Source: Chloroflexota bacterium (GTDB lineage Bacteria > Chloroflexota > UBA6077 > FW602-bin22 > JAMCVK01). From it: DNA of 64,000 nt. The notes beneath the pieces were generated by a model. That model did not search any database. It worked only from the letters and a program-made list of their open reading frames with translations, and was not told the DNA's origin. The number at the start of each line of letters is the position of its first letter. Within the stretch, counting starts at the first letter, position 1. A program made the translations under genes and the position numbers. Shown in pieces: positions 1-9,131 of the stretch. The stretch is from positions 73,962-137,961 of the forward strand of contig JAMCVK010000028.1 in assembly GCA_023475225.1 (NCBI GenBank), written 5' to 3'.

Positions 1-1103
1 TAGCCATTACAGGTTATCCTGGTCCATATAGATACCACCTTGTCCTGGAGGGCTGCCGAGGCGGTGACGATCTTAAACACAGAACCAGGAGGATAGGCAT
101 CACTGATACTGTGATTTACCAGTGGTCGACCAGGCTGGGAAAGCAGGTCCTTGTAAGCCTCCGCGCTTATTCCCCTCGAGAAGAGGTTATTATCATAGGT
201 AGGCAAATCGGCCATAGCCAGAATCTGCCCGTTGCGAGGGTCCATGGCGATGGCGGCTGCACTCCCGTACTGCTCGATATTCTGGGCAAGGATGTTATTG
301 ATCTCACGCTGGAGAGCCAGGTCTATGGTCAGACGCAGGTTATAACCAGCCTTCGGTGGCTTCTCATTAAAGATGTACACTGGACGACCACTAAAGTCTA
401 CCTCCATCTGCCTCTCGCCCACACGGCCCCTCAGCTCTGCCTCATAGGTATACTCCAGACCGGTTTGCCCTATGAGGTCATTCAAGGCGTATTTCCTTTC
501 CGGATCATCTTTTAGCTCTTCATACTGCTCCTTCGTGATCCTCCCGACATAACCAAGGATATGAGATGTGAGTGGCCCGTCCAGATACTCACGGATAGGC
601 TGAACCTCGACATGAACACCAGCCAATTCCAGGTGCCTCTCTTCGATAGCGAAGGCAATCTCTGTAGACACGTTGGTCTTTATCGGTACAGAAGTAAAGG
701 CATCCGTACTCCGCTCTCCAAATGGTGGCAACTCGACCATCTTCCTAATCTGTTCAGGGGACATGTTCAAGAGTATACCGAGATGTCGGTAGACAAGAGA
801 GGGATCTTTAGGCAGATCGGCCGGGATGATGGCGATGGTATAGCTGGGGCTGTTGCGCACCAGGAGGACACCATTGCGATCATACATGACGCCTCGAGGC
901 GCTTCGATCCGCATCAATCGAAAGCGATTATTATCCGCCCGCTCACGATATTCATTCCCCTGCACAATCTGCAAGTGCCAAAGCTGCGCAACCAGAACGG
1001 CGAAGGTGAGCACAACCACCAATTTGAGCCCAAGTATTCTCCCCGCGTGTGGTTCACGCTCCTCCCCTTCAAGGGCATCATCCAGTGAGGTTATCGGATC
1101 CAT
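1..1103 (-). CDS. mrdA: Penicillin-binding protein 2 (partial, C-terminus outside window)
   Basis: Peptidoglycan transpeptidase of the elongation machinery, anchored in the cytoplasmic membrane. Translating the minus strand from the ATG at 1103-1101 gives a short cytoplasmic tail, one membrane segment (about residues 25-45) and the class B PBP dimerisation domain with RIEAPRGVMYDRNG. Near the window edge is the penicillin-binding motif YPPGSVFKIVTA, with active-site Ser about residue 341 (codon at 81-83). The frame stays open to base 1, so the rest of the transpeptidase domain (SxN and KTG motifs) lies outside. No strong ribosome binding site precedes the ATG. It is the last visible gene of the long minus-strand run that begins with the exopolysaccharide genes. 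The family call is firm; mrdA rather than another class B PBP is inferred from the N-terminal motif. Confidence 0.9.
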   Translation of the reverse strand, partial: MDPITSLDDALEGEEREPHAGRILGLKLVVVLTFAVLVAQLWHLQIVQGNEYRERADNNRFRLMRIEAPRGVMYDRNGVLLVRNSPSYTIAIIPADLPKDPSLVYRHLGILLNMSPEQIRKMVELPPFGERSTDAFTSVPIKTNVSTEIAFAIEERHLELAGVHVEVQPIREYLDGPLTSHILGYVGRITKEQYEELKDDPERKYALNDLIGQTGLEYTYEAELRGRVGERQMEVDFSGRPVYIFNEKPPKAGYNLRLTIDLALQREINNILAQNIEQYGSAAAIAMDPRNGQILAMADLPTYDNNLFSRGISAEAYKDLLSQPGRPLVNHSISDAYPPGSVFKIVTASAALQDKVVSIWTRITCNG

Positions 1104-1146
1104 TATCTTAGATTACCAGTCCATTTCTGAGGGCACATGGTTCTGT

Positions 1147-2421
1147 TCACTCCTGAGGACTGGCCCTCCCTTCCTTCAGCTCCAGAATATACTGTTCCAG
1201 TTCAGTGATCCGCTGTTGTTTGTATTGTTCTTGAACACGCTCGATGTCGGCCAGCTGCTTATTCACCCGCTCCCAATACCCCTGCATTTCACGGCGTGAG
1301 AGCTCCGCCCCCTCGGATATCTCCGTAACCTTTTGCTTAAACTCCTGCTCAAACTCTCCTAACTGGGCACGCAACTCATCTTCGAGCCGCTTGACAAGGT
1401 TTCCCTGTCGTTCTATCTGTACTTGCTCCTGTTCCAAACGCTGCTCCAGGCTCCGTAAGTCCTGCCTACTGCGTCCCCACTGTTCCTCAAACTGCCGCAG
1501 CATAGCACTCTGAACATCCAGGCGTTGTCCCTGATTATCTACCTCTCCAGCAGTTTTGGCCAGGGTCTGTTGAATCAGATCAAGCATCTTTTGCAATTGC
1601 TGCAAGTTTTGTCCATGATCCTCACTTCGCTTGTGTTGCTCAGCCAAGGATTTAAAAAGATCCAGATTCTCAGCCGAGATTTGGGTCAATTGCTTACCAA
1701 ACTGCAGAAACTTCAGCGCCTGCTCCTCATCCTGCTTCTGCCAGTTCTCCATTTGCGATCGCCACTCTGATAGCTGCCGTGCGAGGCGCGACTCAATAGC
1801 CTGCAGACGTTCCACCAGGCGGGGTTGCTCGGCCAAGACATCATCAACGCTGGATTGTAAGGCCACGACCTGCGACTCTAGCCTCTTTCGCCGCTCATCA
1901 AGACCCTGTAGGCGCTCGACCAATTGAGCCGTTTCCTTTTGCAAGCTCTCGACCAAAGAGAGCATGGGCTCGACCGTGCTATGCTCATGTTTTACATCTT
2001 CTATCAAGAGCGTGATCTTCGTGCTCAAAGTTTCATGAAGCCTGGATAAATCATTGATCTGCTGGGCTAATTCTTTCATATATTTTCTATCACGCTCTAA
2101 TTCTGTCTGCCGCAGAAGAGCAATATGGTCCTGGTCACGCACCCTTTGTTCAAAACGTTCTTGCAAGGCAGCAGCCCATTCCTCACATCGCTGCAATCTC
2201 TCCTCTAACAGAGGCAAACGATTACTCTGCGTCTTCTCCCTCCTGAGCTCATCCTGTAAGGCCGACAGCTGGGCCACCTGCCCCTTCGCCTCTTGGATAA
2301 GTCGCTCTACCTGTTGCTGTAATCTGCCGAGCTGCTCCTTATCCTGTTTACGTTGCTCCTCCAACCAAAGGACCATCTGGGCGATCTGTGTTGGCTCGCT
2401 TAATCGGCTCCCTTCTGTCAA
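1147..2421 (-). CDS. Long coiled-coil protein of unknown function
   Basis: A 424-residue protein that is almost entirely Gln/Glu/Leu/Arg-rich heptad repeat from about residue 15 to the end, with no signal peptide, membrane segment or globular domain that I recognise. The start is a TTG at 2421-2419, preceded by AAGGAG seven bases upstream. It lies between an aldehyde oxidoreductase gene (17 bases upstream) and penicillin-binding protein 2 (43 bases downstream). Position next to PBP2 could suggest a cytoskeletal or division role, but that is only context. Low-complexity coiled coils attract false matches to SMC and myosin proteins, so no function is assigned. Confidence 0.8.
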   Translation of the reverse strand: MTEGSRLSEPTQIAQMVLWLEEQRKQDKEQLGRLQQQVERLIQEAKGQVAQLSALQDELRREKTQSNRLPLLEERLQRCEEWAAALQERFEQRVRDQDHIALLRQTELERDRKYMKELAQQINDLSRLHETLSTKITLLIEDVKHEHSTVEPMLSLVESLQKETAQLVERLQGLDERRKRLESQVVALQSSVDDVLAEQPRLVERLQAIESRLARQLSEWRSQMENWQKQDEEQALKFLQFGKQLTQISAENLDLFKSLAEQHKRSEDHGQNLQQLQKMLDLIQQTLAKTAGEVDNQGQRLDVQSAMLRQFEEQWGRSRQDLRSLEQRLEQEQVQIERQGNLVKRLEDELRAQLGEFEQEFKQKVTEISEGAELSRREMQGYWERVNKQLADIERVQEQYKQQRITELEQYILELKEGRASPQE

Positions 2422-2437
2422 ACTTGATCTCCTTGCA

Positions 2438-4333
2438 TTACTCCATCAGGTGGTCGGCCACCCAACCCAAGCCGAGCTCCTCCAGCTTGGCCTGCGTTGG
2501 ATTACCGGTTTGGGCCTCCCAGTTCATCATCGCATAATATTTCTCTAAGGCTATCTCCCAACTACAGCGATCCACCCCTTTTCCTGCGCTCGGGCCATCG
2601 GGCAGCGGCTGAAAGAGACGTTCAGGGAGACGATCATCCTCCTTGGTGAATCCCTCTCTGGCATTGAAACTGCGCAGCAGATTCGTCCGCCGCTCGCCTA
2701 CCTTCATCAATTCCCACAGGGTCACCCGCCAACCTGTTATCGCTTTGACCAAACTGGGCAGATCATTAATTGGCAATAGTTGAAAGCTCGGTCCCCAAAC
2801 AAAGATACAGATGGTGAGAGCGTCAAGAAGAGCAAGTACCTGCTGGGTATAGACAAAGAAACGAACCTTGTCGTTATCTAAGGCATCAAGCGGTCTGGGA
2901 TTCAGGAGGCCTAGGCTAGCTAGTCGGCGTAAGCCCTCCAGATCGGCCTCAGGCTCATAGGAAGTGTCATGATCCGAGGAATTATGATCGGCTCCAAAAG
3001 GATTGACCGCGTAAGTTAGCGCCAATGATCGCTTCACCTGGGGCATATGGGCCGGCAGCTCCTGTCCTCTGGACTCTATAGCGAATTGTTCAGCTCCTTT
3101 ACCGAAGTGGCGCGCTGCCCTGGCACTACCCTCGGCCAGGATATCACCGATGCCCTCCCTCCTGGCAATCCTTTCCAGTACCTCTACCATCGCCTGAGCA
3201 TTGCCGAAGGATAGGTCCAGCCCGTCGGATTCCTTCCTTCCAATGATTCCTCGCTCGCAACATTCCATAGCGAAGGCGATCGTTCCACCAGCGGATATGG
3301 TATCAAGCCCATATTTGTTGCAAAGCTCGTTTCCCTTGGCTATGGCCACCAGGTTATCGATTTGCAGATAGGAGCCAAGAGCAGCCAGCGTCTCATATTC
3401 TGGGCCACCATAGGTTGGATCGACCTTATACGGCGCCTCGGCCGCCACCACCTGCTTACAGCGAACGGCACAAGCATAACAGCTTTCACTCTTCACATAT
3501 ATTTGTTTACGCATCGCTTCTCCGCAGATCTTATCTGCTCCGGCAAAGACGCCTCGAGCGTAGTTTCGTGTCGGTAGCCCCCCATCGTCCTGTTGCCATT
3601 TCACTACTCCGGCCGTACCCAATTCATGCAAGGAGAAACCACGCTTCACCGCCTCTACGGCCTGCTTTGCAATCTTCCGTACCGTCTCCGCATCAAAGAC
3701 CTCCACCTTCTTACGCCCACGGACGGCCACCGCTTTCAAGTTCTTCGAGCCCATCACTGCCCCCATCCCCGTGCGGCCGGCGACATGATTGAGCCCACTT
3801 ACTATGCTGGCGAAACGAACCAGTTTTTCACCAGCCGGTCCAATACAGGCTACCTGCACATCCCCATCACCAACCTCACGACGGACGAGTATTTGGGTCT
3901 CACCCGTAGTCTTCCCCCAAAAATGACCTGCGTCCCGGATCTCTACCTGTCCATCATCGATCCAGAGGTAAACAGGGCTTGAAGCCCTGCCCTTGATGAC
4001 AATGGCATCAAAGCCAGCAAACTTCAACTCAGCCGGCCAGTAGCCACCAGCCTGGCTATCCCCAATAGCATCAGTTAATGGTGACTTAGCCGTTACCGAG
4101 AAGCGACTGAGACCACTTACCGGTGCCCCAGTGACAACACTACAGGCAAGCACTAAGATATTCAACGGCGAGAAGGCATCACAGCCTGGCCGCATCTCCT
4201 TCAAAAGATAGTAAGCACCAAGCGCGCTTCCTCCCATATAAGTACGGTAGAAGTGCTCATCGTTCTCCTCAATCCCGACCTGACGCTCAGTGAGATCAAC
4301 ACGCAATATTCGGCCATTGTAACCATATGGCAT
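2438..4333 (-). CDS. Tungsten-containing aldehyde:ferredoxin oxidoreductase family protein
   Basis: Member of the AOR family, which oxidises aldehydes to carboxylic acids with ferredoxin, using a tungstopterin cofactor and one [4Fe-4S] cluster. The protein is about 631 residues, normal for the family. It opens with the typical GYNGRILRVDLT strand and has GGSALGAYYL, a cofactor-domain GRTGMGAVMGSKNLKA stretch (about 186-201) and the cluster motif CYACAVRC (Cys about 285, 288, 292). A later Cys (ALTICIF) may be the fourth ligand. I chose the ATG at 4333 because GAGGAGG lies seven bases upstream; an in-frame ATG 12 codons earlier lacks this. It sits between pth and the coiled-coil gene, with no pterin or ferredoxin gene adjacent, so its aldehyde substrate cannot be inferred. 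Confidence 0.92.
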   Translation of the reverse strand: MPYGYNGRILRVDLTERQVGIEENDEHFYRTYMGGSALGAYYLLKEMRPGCDAFSPLNILVLACSVVTGAPVSGLSRFSVTAKSPLTDAIGDSQAGGYWPAELKFAGFDAIVIKGRASSPVYLWIDDGQVEIRDAGHFWGKTTGETQILVRREVGDGDVQVACIGPAGEKLVRFASIVSGLNHVAGRTGMGAVMGSKNLKAVAVRGRKKVEVFDAETVRKIAKQAVEAVKRGFSLHELGTAGVVKWQQDDGGLPTRNYARGVFAGADKICGEAMRKQIYVKSESCYACAVRCKQVVAAEAPYKVDPTYGGPEYETLAALGSYLQIDNLVAIAKGNELCNKYGLDTISAGGTIAFAMECCERGIIGRKESDGLDLSFGNAQAMVEVLERIARREGIGDILAEGSARAARHFGKGAEQFAIESRGQELPAHMPQVKRSLALTYAVNPFGADHNSSDHDTSYEPEADLEGLRRLASLGLLNPRPLDALDNDKVRFFVYTQQVLALLDALTICIFVWGPSFQLLPINDLPSLVKAITGWRVTLWELMKVGERRTNLLRSFNAREGFTKEDDRLPERLFQPLPDGPSAGKGVDRCSWEIALEKYYAMMNWEAQTGNPTQAKLEELGLGWVADHLME

Positions 4334-4376
4334 GTACGCCCTCCTCAAGGAAGATAGGGACGTTTCCATCGCCCAT

Positions 4377-4943
4377 TCAATTAAATCTATTCATAGCGGC
4401 AGTGATTCCGTGTTCCCAAAGATACTCGATGGCTTCCATAGCCCGCGCTAGCATCTCCTCTACCACAGGACGTTCCTCAGGCATGAAATCGCTCAGAACA
4501 TAATCAGACGGCTCTCCTTCAGCCGAGCGGCCAATACCCAGGCGCAAGCGGGCGAATTCCTCCGTTCCCAGATGATCAATGATGGATTGAACACCGTTAT
4601 GTCCTCCAGCGCTACCCCCCGGCCGGATGCGAATCTTACCCAGAGATAGATCCAGATCGTCATGAACAACGAGGAGCGCGGCTGGATCGGATTTGTAACA
4701 TTGCATCAGCCCCTGGACAGCCCGACCGCTTAGATTCATAAAAGTCTGAGGTTTAGCCAAAACCACCCTCGTTCCCCCTATCCGTCCCTCGCTTATCAAG
4801 GATCTCGCTCGCTTCAGCGTAAAGCGTAGTTCATGCCTGCGAGCCAGGAGCTCGACACACCGGAAACCAATGTTATGCCGATTGTGGGCATACATTCGGC
4901 CGGGATTGCCGAGCCCTACCAGCAATCGTAACGGTGCTACCAA
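4377..4943 (-). CDS. pth: Peptidyl-tRNA hydrolase
   Basis: Cleaves the ester bond of peptidyl-tRNAs that drop off ribosomes, recycling tRNA in the cytoplasm. The family opening LLVGLGNPG is followed by NRHNIGF with the catalytic His, then KPQTFMNLSG, VVHDDLDL with the catalytic Asp, and GGHNGVQSI. I place the start at the TTG at 4943-4941, giving about 188 residues, because GGAGG lies ten bases upstream and the conserved strand begins five residues later. A longer in-frame reading starting inside the upstream gene would add an implausible Pro/Ser-rich tail. The start lies just after the stop of the preceding membrane-anchored protein, so the two are probably translationally coupled. Confidence 0.93.
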   Translation of the reverse strand: MVAPLRLLVGLGNPGRMYAHNRHNIGFRCVELLARRHELRFTLKRARSLISEGRIGGTRVVLAKPQTFMNLSGRAVQGLMQCYKSDPAALLVVHDDLDLSLGKIRIRPGGSAGGHNGVQSIIDHLGTEEFARLRLGIGRSAEGEPSDYVLSDFMPEERPVVEEMLARAMEAIEYLWEHGITAAMNRFN

Positions 4944-4947
4944 GTTG

Positions 4948-5784
4948 TTAACGCCTCCAAATGGCGGCGATAAGCCCTGCGCAGAAGACGAGGGCTGCAC
5001 CAGCAACCCCGAAGAAAAAGGCTGGCCATAATGATTCGACCCAAAGATCAAACCGTAACCAGGATGGCCACAATGTAAATATCTCTGACGATGGTCGTCT
5101 GGTGTCAGGTTCAGGAGTGATCTCAGCCACAGATGGCGATGGGCTACCAGCAGTCACCGTTCCTCTAATAACAGGAGTCTTGAAGGGTGTAGGCGTAGGT
5201 GACGGCGGGGTGGGCGTCGGTGAAACCGTCACCGTCATCGTCGGCGTCGCCCCAGGTGTTGGTGTCATCAATAAAGTGGTCTCAACGAACTCGATGACCG
5301 CCCCAGTTCGTCCATCCACAAAGATATTCTCCGCCGGCACCCCAGAGAATCCCTCCACCGCAAGTGAATAACTCCCCAGAGGGAGACCAACAAAGGCAAA
5401 TCCCCCATCACTCGCCGAAATCGTCAAGGTTTTATAGTTATGACCCCAGAGCTTGATTACGATGCCGGCCAATCCAGCTCCAACTCGATCCAGTACTCGA
5501 CCGCGAATTGTGGCGCCACGCCCCTCGGCTGACGGAGTAAGAGGCGCATTCAATAAATAGCGCGGCACAAAATATACCGTGGAGGAGAGGGCGGGCGGAG
5601 AAGGTGTGGCTGTAACCATCGTCGTTGCTGGAGTTATAGTAGGACTCGGCTGAGCGAATGGCATCGGCAGAGCTACCACTGTATTGCCAGTGGTATTCTC
5701 CGCCGCCAAAACAGCCCCAATTCGACTCGCGCCCACCAGGGCGATGATCATCATCAGAAAACAGACGTAGTAACCTCTCTTCAT
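4948..5784 (-). CDS. Membrane-anchored protein with carboxypeptidase-regulatory-like domain and PT-rich linkers
   Basis: Secreted or surface protein of about 278 residues. It has an N-terminal signal segment (MKRGYYVCFLMMIIALVG), a Pro/Thr/Ser linker, and one beta-sandwich carboxypeptidase-regulatory-like domain (about residues 90-170, with the typical IRGRVLDRVGAGLAGIVI opening and a DGGFAFVGLPLGSYSL core). A second PT-rich linker and a C-terminal membrane helix (AFFFGVAGAALVFCAGLIAAIW) follow. The ATG at 5784 overlaps the stop of the upstream sugar transferase by one base, so this is the preferred start over one 25 codons upstream. Being last in the polysaccharide block suggests an envelope or polymer-binding role, but the domain is a generic scaffold and no activity is implied. 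Confidence 0.85.
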   Translation of the reverse strand: MKRGYYVCFLMMIIALVGASRIGAVLAAENTTGNTVVALPMPFAQPSPTITPATTMVTATPSPPALSSTVYFVPRYLLNAPLTPSAEGRGATIRGRVLDRVGAGLAGIVIKLWGHNYKTLTISASDGGFAFVGLPLGSYSLAVEGFSGVPAENIFVDGRTGAVIEFVETTLLMTPTPGATPTMTVTVSPTPTPPSPTPTPFKTPVIRGTVTAGSPSPSVAEITPEPDTRRPSSEIFTLWPSWLRFDLWVESLWPAFFFGVAGAALVFCAGLIAAIWRR

Positions 5785-7184
5785 CAATAAGCGTTCTTGT
5801 CTCCCAGAATTACGAGGAGACTGCGTATTAGGATTTTGAAATCTAGCCAGATGGTCCAATTTTCAACATACCAAAGGTCATAAGCGGTCCGTTCTTCTAT
5901 AGAAGTATCCCCCCTTAAGCCATTAACCTGCGCCCACCCCGTAATGCCGGCCTTCTCGTTATGTCGCTCTACATAGCGTGGTATTCTCCTTTGAAATTGC
6001 TCCACAAAATATGGCCGTTCCGGGCGAGGCCCAACCAGACTCATTTCTCCGATGAGGACATTGATCAGCTGAGGCAGCTCGTCTAGCGAAAAACGGCGCA
6101 AGAAAGCCCCCCAACGAGTGGTACGGGGGTCACCCTTTTTTGCCCACACCGGGCCAGTCTCGTCCTCAGCTCCTGGCCTCATTGACCGGAATTTGAGCAT
6201 CTGGAAAGGCTTCCCATCCAACCCCACCCGTTCTTGGGTATAGAAAACGGGCCCCCCTGGCGACGTCACTTTTATCAGAGCAGTGATCAACAACATGAGG
6301 GGTGATAGGAGGATTAAACCTACGGCACTAGATACTAAATCCATCATTCGCTTAATGGTTAGGTTCCAACCTCGCAGGGCTACATCTTTCACACTGATAA
6401 GAGGTAAGCCATTCAGGTCACCAATGCTCACCTCACTAGCCATCATCTGGAACAGATCCGGAAACACCTTGATGCCAACCCTAGCTCCCTGGCTCTTTGC
6501 CACCAGGTCCAACAGCTGTTTATGGGATAGATTGGGAATAGCGATGATGATTTCATCTATGCCCTGGCTCCTGATGATTGCCCCCAATTGTTCAATCTGG
6601 CCGAGCACAGGTACACCAGCTACCTGGCCCACGTCTTGATCCTCTGAGAGGAAACCCACAACGTGATAGCCGAGCCCTGGTGAACTTCTAATTTTGTCTA
6701 AGATGAGCTGCGCTGTTTCACCTGTGCCCATGATGAGGACCCTATCTCTATCAATCCCCCGAGAGCGCAACAAAGAATATAGAGAATGCAAGACGAAGCG
6801 CCCCATAGTGACCAGGATGATACTCAAGAACCAGGCTAAGGCTAACAATAAACGAGAGTAAGCAAAATCTCGTGAAGCGAAGGCGCTAGCCGCCATCATC
6901 AGAACAGTGGCAATGGAAAGGGCCACAAAAATGGCGTAGAACTCGTCAGTCCAAGAAACAGCTCGCTTGGGACGATAGAGCCCCTGGAGGGCAAAAACAA
7001 GGGGTAAGATAATCATTTGCAGACCCACTAGCCCAAGGTAGGCAGAATAGGGCTGCCATTCATCATAAGAGAAGATGTTGGCTTGGAAGCGCAGGCGATA
7101 GGCCAGCAGGGAAGCCAAATTGACCATCGCCAGGTCATTGATAAAAGTAAGAAACAGAAAGTAAGTTCCTACTCTCCGTTTCAT
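5784..7184 (-). CDS. Polyprenyl-phosphate sugar-1-phosphate transferase (WbaP/WcaJ/EpsE-like)
   Basis: Starts polysaccharide assembly by moving a hexose-1-phosphate from a nucleotide sugar to undecaprenyl phosphate at the membrane. About 466 residues: four to five N-terminal membrane helices, a Rossmann-like CoA-binding domain (VLIMGTGETAQLI, LGYHVVGFLSED), then the catalytic bacterial sugar transferase domain with KRMMDLVSSAVGLILLSPL, FKMLKFRSM-like and GRFLRRFSLDELPQL-like segments, LVGPRPERPYFV and PGITGWAQVNGLRG-like motifs. The ATG at 7184 has GAGGAGG upstream and overlaps the stop of the preceding glycosyltransferase by one base. It is the priming enzyme of this exopolysaccharide cluster. 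Confidence 0.93.
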   Translation of the reverse strand: MKRRVGTYFLFLTFINDLAMVNLASLLAYRLRFQANIFSYDEWQPYSAYLGLVGLQMIILPLVFALQGLYRPKRAVSWTDEFYAIFVALSIATVLMMAASAFASRDFAYSRLLLALAWFLSIILVTMGRFVLHSLYSLLRSRGIDRDRVLIMGTGETAQLILDKIRSSPGLGYHVVGFLSEDQDVGQVAGVPVLGQIEQLGAIIRSQGIDEIIIAIPNLSHKQLLDLVAKSQGARVGIKVFPDLFQMMASEVSIGDLNGLPLISVKDVALRGWNLTIKRMMDLVSSAVGLILLSPLMLLITALIKVTSPGGPVFYTQERVGLDGKPFQMLKFRSMRPGAEDETGPVWAKKGDPRTTRWGAFLRRFSLDELPQLINVLIGEMSLVGPRPERPYFVEQFQRRIPRYVERHNEKAGITGWAQVNGLRGDTSIEERTAYDLWYVENWTIWLDFKILIRSLLVILGDKNAY

Positions 7185-8119
7185 TAAGCTAGCCTCCTCA
7201 CGATCGCAGACAACCACACGTTACGCAATAAGGCCAGGATAGCCTGAACATAGATTCCGCCTACAATCAGGAGATTAAGCGGAAATGGTGTCGTGGACGC
7301 ATAATGCTTACGATAGAAGATCAGCATCGCACGATAAAATTCGATGACTGGCCGCCAACTATCCTGCCTGCTGCTCTCGCCCTTATAATGCAATACCTTG
7401 ACTTTCCCATTATATAACACTTTCCAACCACGCTGCTTAATTCGATAAGCCAGATCGAGATCCTCGCCATACATGAAGAACGACTCATCAAGCAATCCAA
7501 CCTGCCGCCACATCGAACTACGAATTATCATAAATGCGCCAACCACCGAGTCGACTTCCGCGACGTCGTCTGGATCAAGATAGGTCAAGTTGTAGCGGGC
7601 AAACCGACGGCTTCTCGGAAATAGCTTGCTCAGGCCGAGCATACGGTAGAAAGATACCGCAGGAGTTGGGAAACTACGGCGGCAGGCCAGATCCAAACTA
7701 CCATCCGGCCTGATCAGCTGCGGGCCCGCCGCTCCAGCATCCGGATGAGAATCCATAAACTGGATCATGTCCCTTAGGACGTAGAGCGATAAAGCGGTAT
7801 CAGGATTCAGCAACAGGATGTAGCGGGGTAACGCTGAGGATGTTTCATCATCTACAGCTGGCAACGATGGGTAACCATCGAGTATCACCCGCAAGGCGAG
7901 GTTATTAGCATAAGCATATCCCCCATTGAATGGACTCTCGATCAAACGCGCTTGGGGGAACTCCCTGCTTACCATCGTCACACTTCCATCCTTAGACGCA
8001 TTGTCTACAACAAATACCTCGTAGCTGAATCCCCCCTCACTGCTGAAAACCGTCTTAAGACAATCCCGTAGCAGATCGCAAACATTATAATTTACGATTA
8101 TGATTGCTAGATCAAGCAC
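7184..8119 (-). CDS. Family 2 glycosyltransferase (rhamnosyltransferase-like)
   Basis: Adds a sugar to the growing lipid-linked oligosaccharide on the cytoplasmic face. It has the GT2 opening LAIIIVNYNVCDLL, FVVDNASKDGS with the nucleotide-sugar Asp, and the metal-binding line ILLLNPDTAL. GAFMIIRSSMWRQVGLLDESFF MYGED (the latter part with the catalytic acid) and a short hydrophobic C-terminus that may associate with the membrane follow. The start is GTG at 8119-8117; the gene overlaps the upstream GT2 gene by eight bases. Length (311 residues) is typical. The donor and acceptor sugars cannot be told from sequence. Confidence 0.9.
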   Translation of the reverse strand: MLDLAIIIVNYNVCDLLRDCLKTVFSSEGGFSYEVFVVDNASKDGSVTMVSREFPQARLIESPFNGGYAYANNLALRVILDGYPSLPAVDDETSSALPRYILLLNPDTALSLYVLRDMIQFMDSHPDAGAAGPQLIRPDGSLDLACRRSFPTPAVSFYRMLGLSKLFPRSRRFARYNLTYLDPDDVAEVDSVVGAFMIIRSSMWRQVGLLDESFFMYGEDLDLAYRIKQRGWKVLYNGKVKVLHYKGESSRQDSWRPVIEFYRAMLIFYRKHYASTTPFPLNLLIVGGIYVQAILALLRNVWLSAIVRRLA

Positions 8120-9107
8120 GCAACCCTCTATTCTTCAGCCGCCAGAGAACGCCAACAGGGTAGCCGATCATCTTAGCGATATCACCCGTAAGACGAATGA
8201 GGGGAACGAGGAGAACAGCCTTTATCCTATCACCTCCAGAGCAGTGCAAGACCAACGGATATAGGCGTCGATAAGGACGATATAAGTAACCGGCCGCACC
8301 CAAAAAGAGCATAAGCCACCATCCTTTATACCAAAAACCAAGTAGGAGCACAAGACAGCCGATGGTATAGGCAGCATAGCGGATAAGATGGCGATGAAAC
8401 CATAGTCCAGCCTTGCCATCCCCTCGTGCATACAGATAATACTGTCTAAAAAAGTCCTTCAACGTGGAGCGAGGACGAAACAAAGCCACTGCGTCCGGAA
8501 CGAAGTGAAAACGACATCCCAAACGCCTCAGGTTCAGATCGAAGACAACATCCTCACAATAATCAAGCCACTCCGGATACCCGCCCACCTTAACCCAAGC
8601 GGCTCTTGTATAAGCCACCGATCGGCTGGAGGGCAAAAAGGATGTCGGATCGATATCCTCCACAGCAGGCAGGACCGCTGCGCCCATCGCTATCTCAAAA
8701 ATGCTTCGTGGATCGGGCTTAAAGAAACCGCTCACAACATCGATCGGCCCGCTGTCCGCTTCCCCTAAGATAGTTGCATTGCTGCTCTCAAAGGGAGCCA
8801 ATAGTTTGGCCAACCAATCTGGGGCGAGACGCACCCCTGCATCGGTTGAGACGATGATCTCGCCACTTGCCGCCTCGACGGCCCGATTACGTCCCTGGGA
8901 GATGTTACAACCAGGCACCACAAGCAATTTGATGGGCGCACCTTCGGCTATAAACGAATTGACTCGCTCTACCGTTCGATCGGTCGAGCCACCGTCGACG
9001 ATGACGATCTCTTCGGGTTGGCGCGTCTGAGACAGCAGAGAGGAAAGCATATCATCGATAGTACCTTCCTCGTTTTTAACTGTCATAATGACTGACGCTC
9101 GCACCAA
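8112..9107 (-). CDS. Family 2 glycosyltransferase (ExoA-like)
   Basis: A GT2 enzyme with SVIMTVKNEEGTIDDML, IVDGGSTDRTVE, the GEIIVSTDAGVRL metal-binding segment, and a C-terminal pair of hydrophobic stretches (about residues 240-275) as in ExoA-type enzymes. The start is a TTG at 9107-9105 or the next codon, GTG at 9104. AAGGAGG lies five and eight bases upstream respectively, so both are possible. It follows the large GT39 gene by 24 bases and overlaps the next glycosyltransferase by eight bases, so it is part of the same operon. Sugar specificity is unknown. Confidence 0.88.
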   Translation of the reverse strand: MVRASVIMTVKNEEGTIDDMLSSLLSQTRQPEEIVIVDGGSTDRTVERVNSFIAEGAPIKLLVVPGCNISQGRNRAVEAASGEIIVSTDAGVRLAPDWLAKLLAPFESSNATILGEADSGPIDVVSGFFKPDPRSIFEIAMGAAVLPAVEDIDPTSFLPSSRSVAYTRAAWVKVGGYPEWLDYCEDVVFDLNLRRLGCRFHFVPDAVALFRPRSTLKDFFRQYYLYARGDGKAGLWFHRHLIRYAAYTIGCLVLLLGFWYKGWWLMLFLGAAGYLYRPYRRLYPLVLHCSGGDRIKAVLLVPLIRLTGDIAKMIGYPVGVLWRLKNRGLRA

Positions 9108-9131
9108 TGTATCCTCCTTAGGACGGGTGGG

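Noticed and set aside
111-1299. Plus-strand genes at the left edge
   Set aside because: These frames are antisense to the penicillin-binding protein 2 and coiled-coil genes, which have clear motifs.
4961-5371. Plus-strand Gly/Val-rich protein
   Set aside because: Antisense of the PT-rich linkers; repeats of codons give an artificial Gly/Val pattern.
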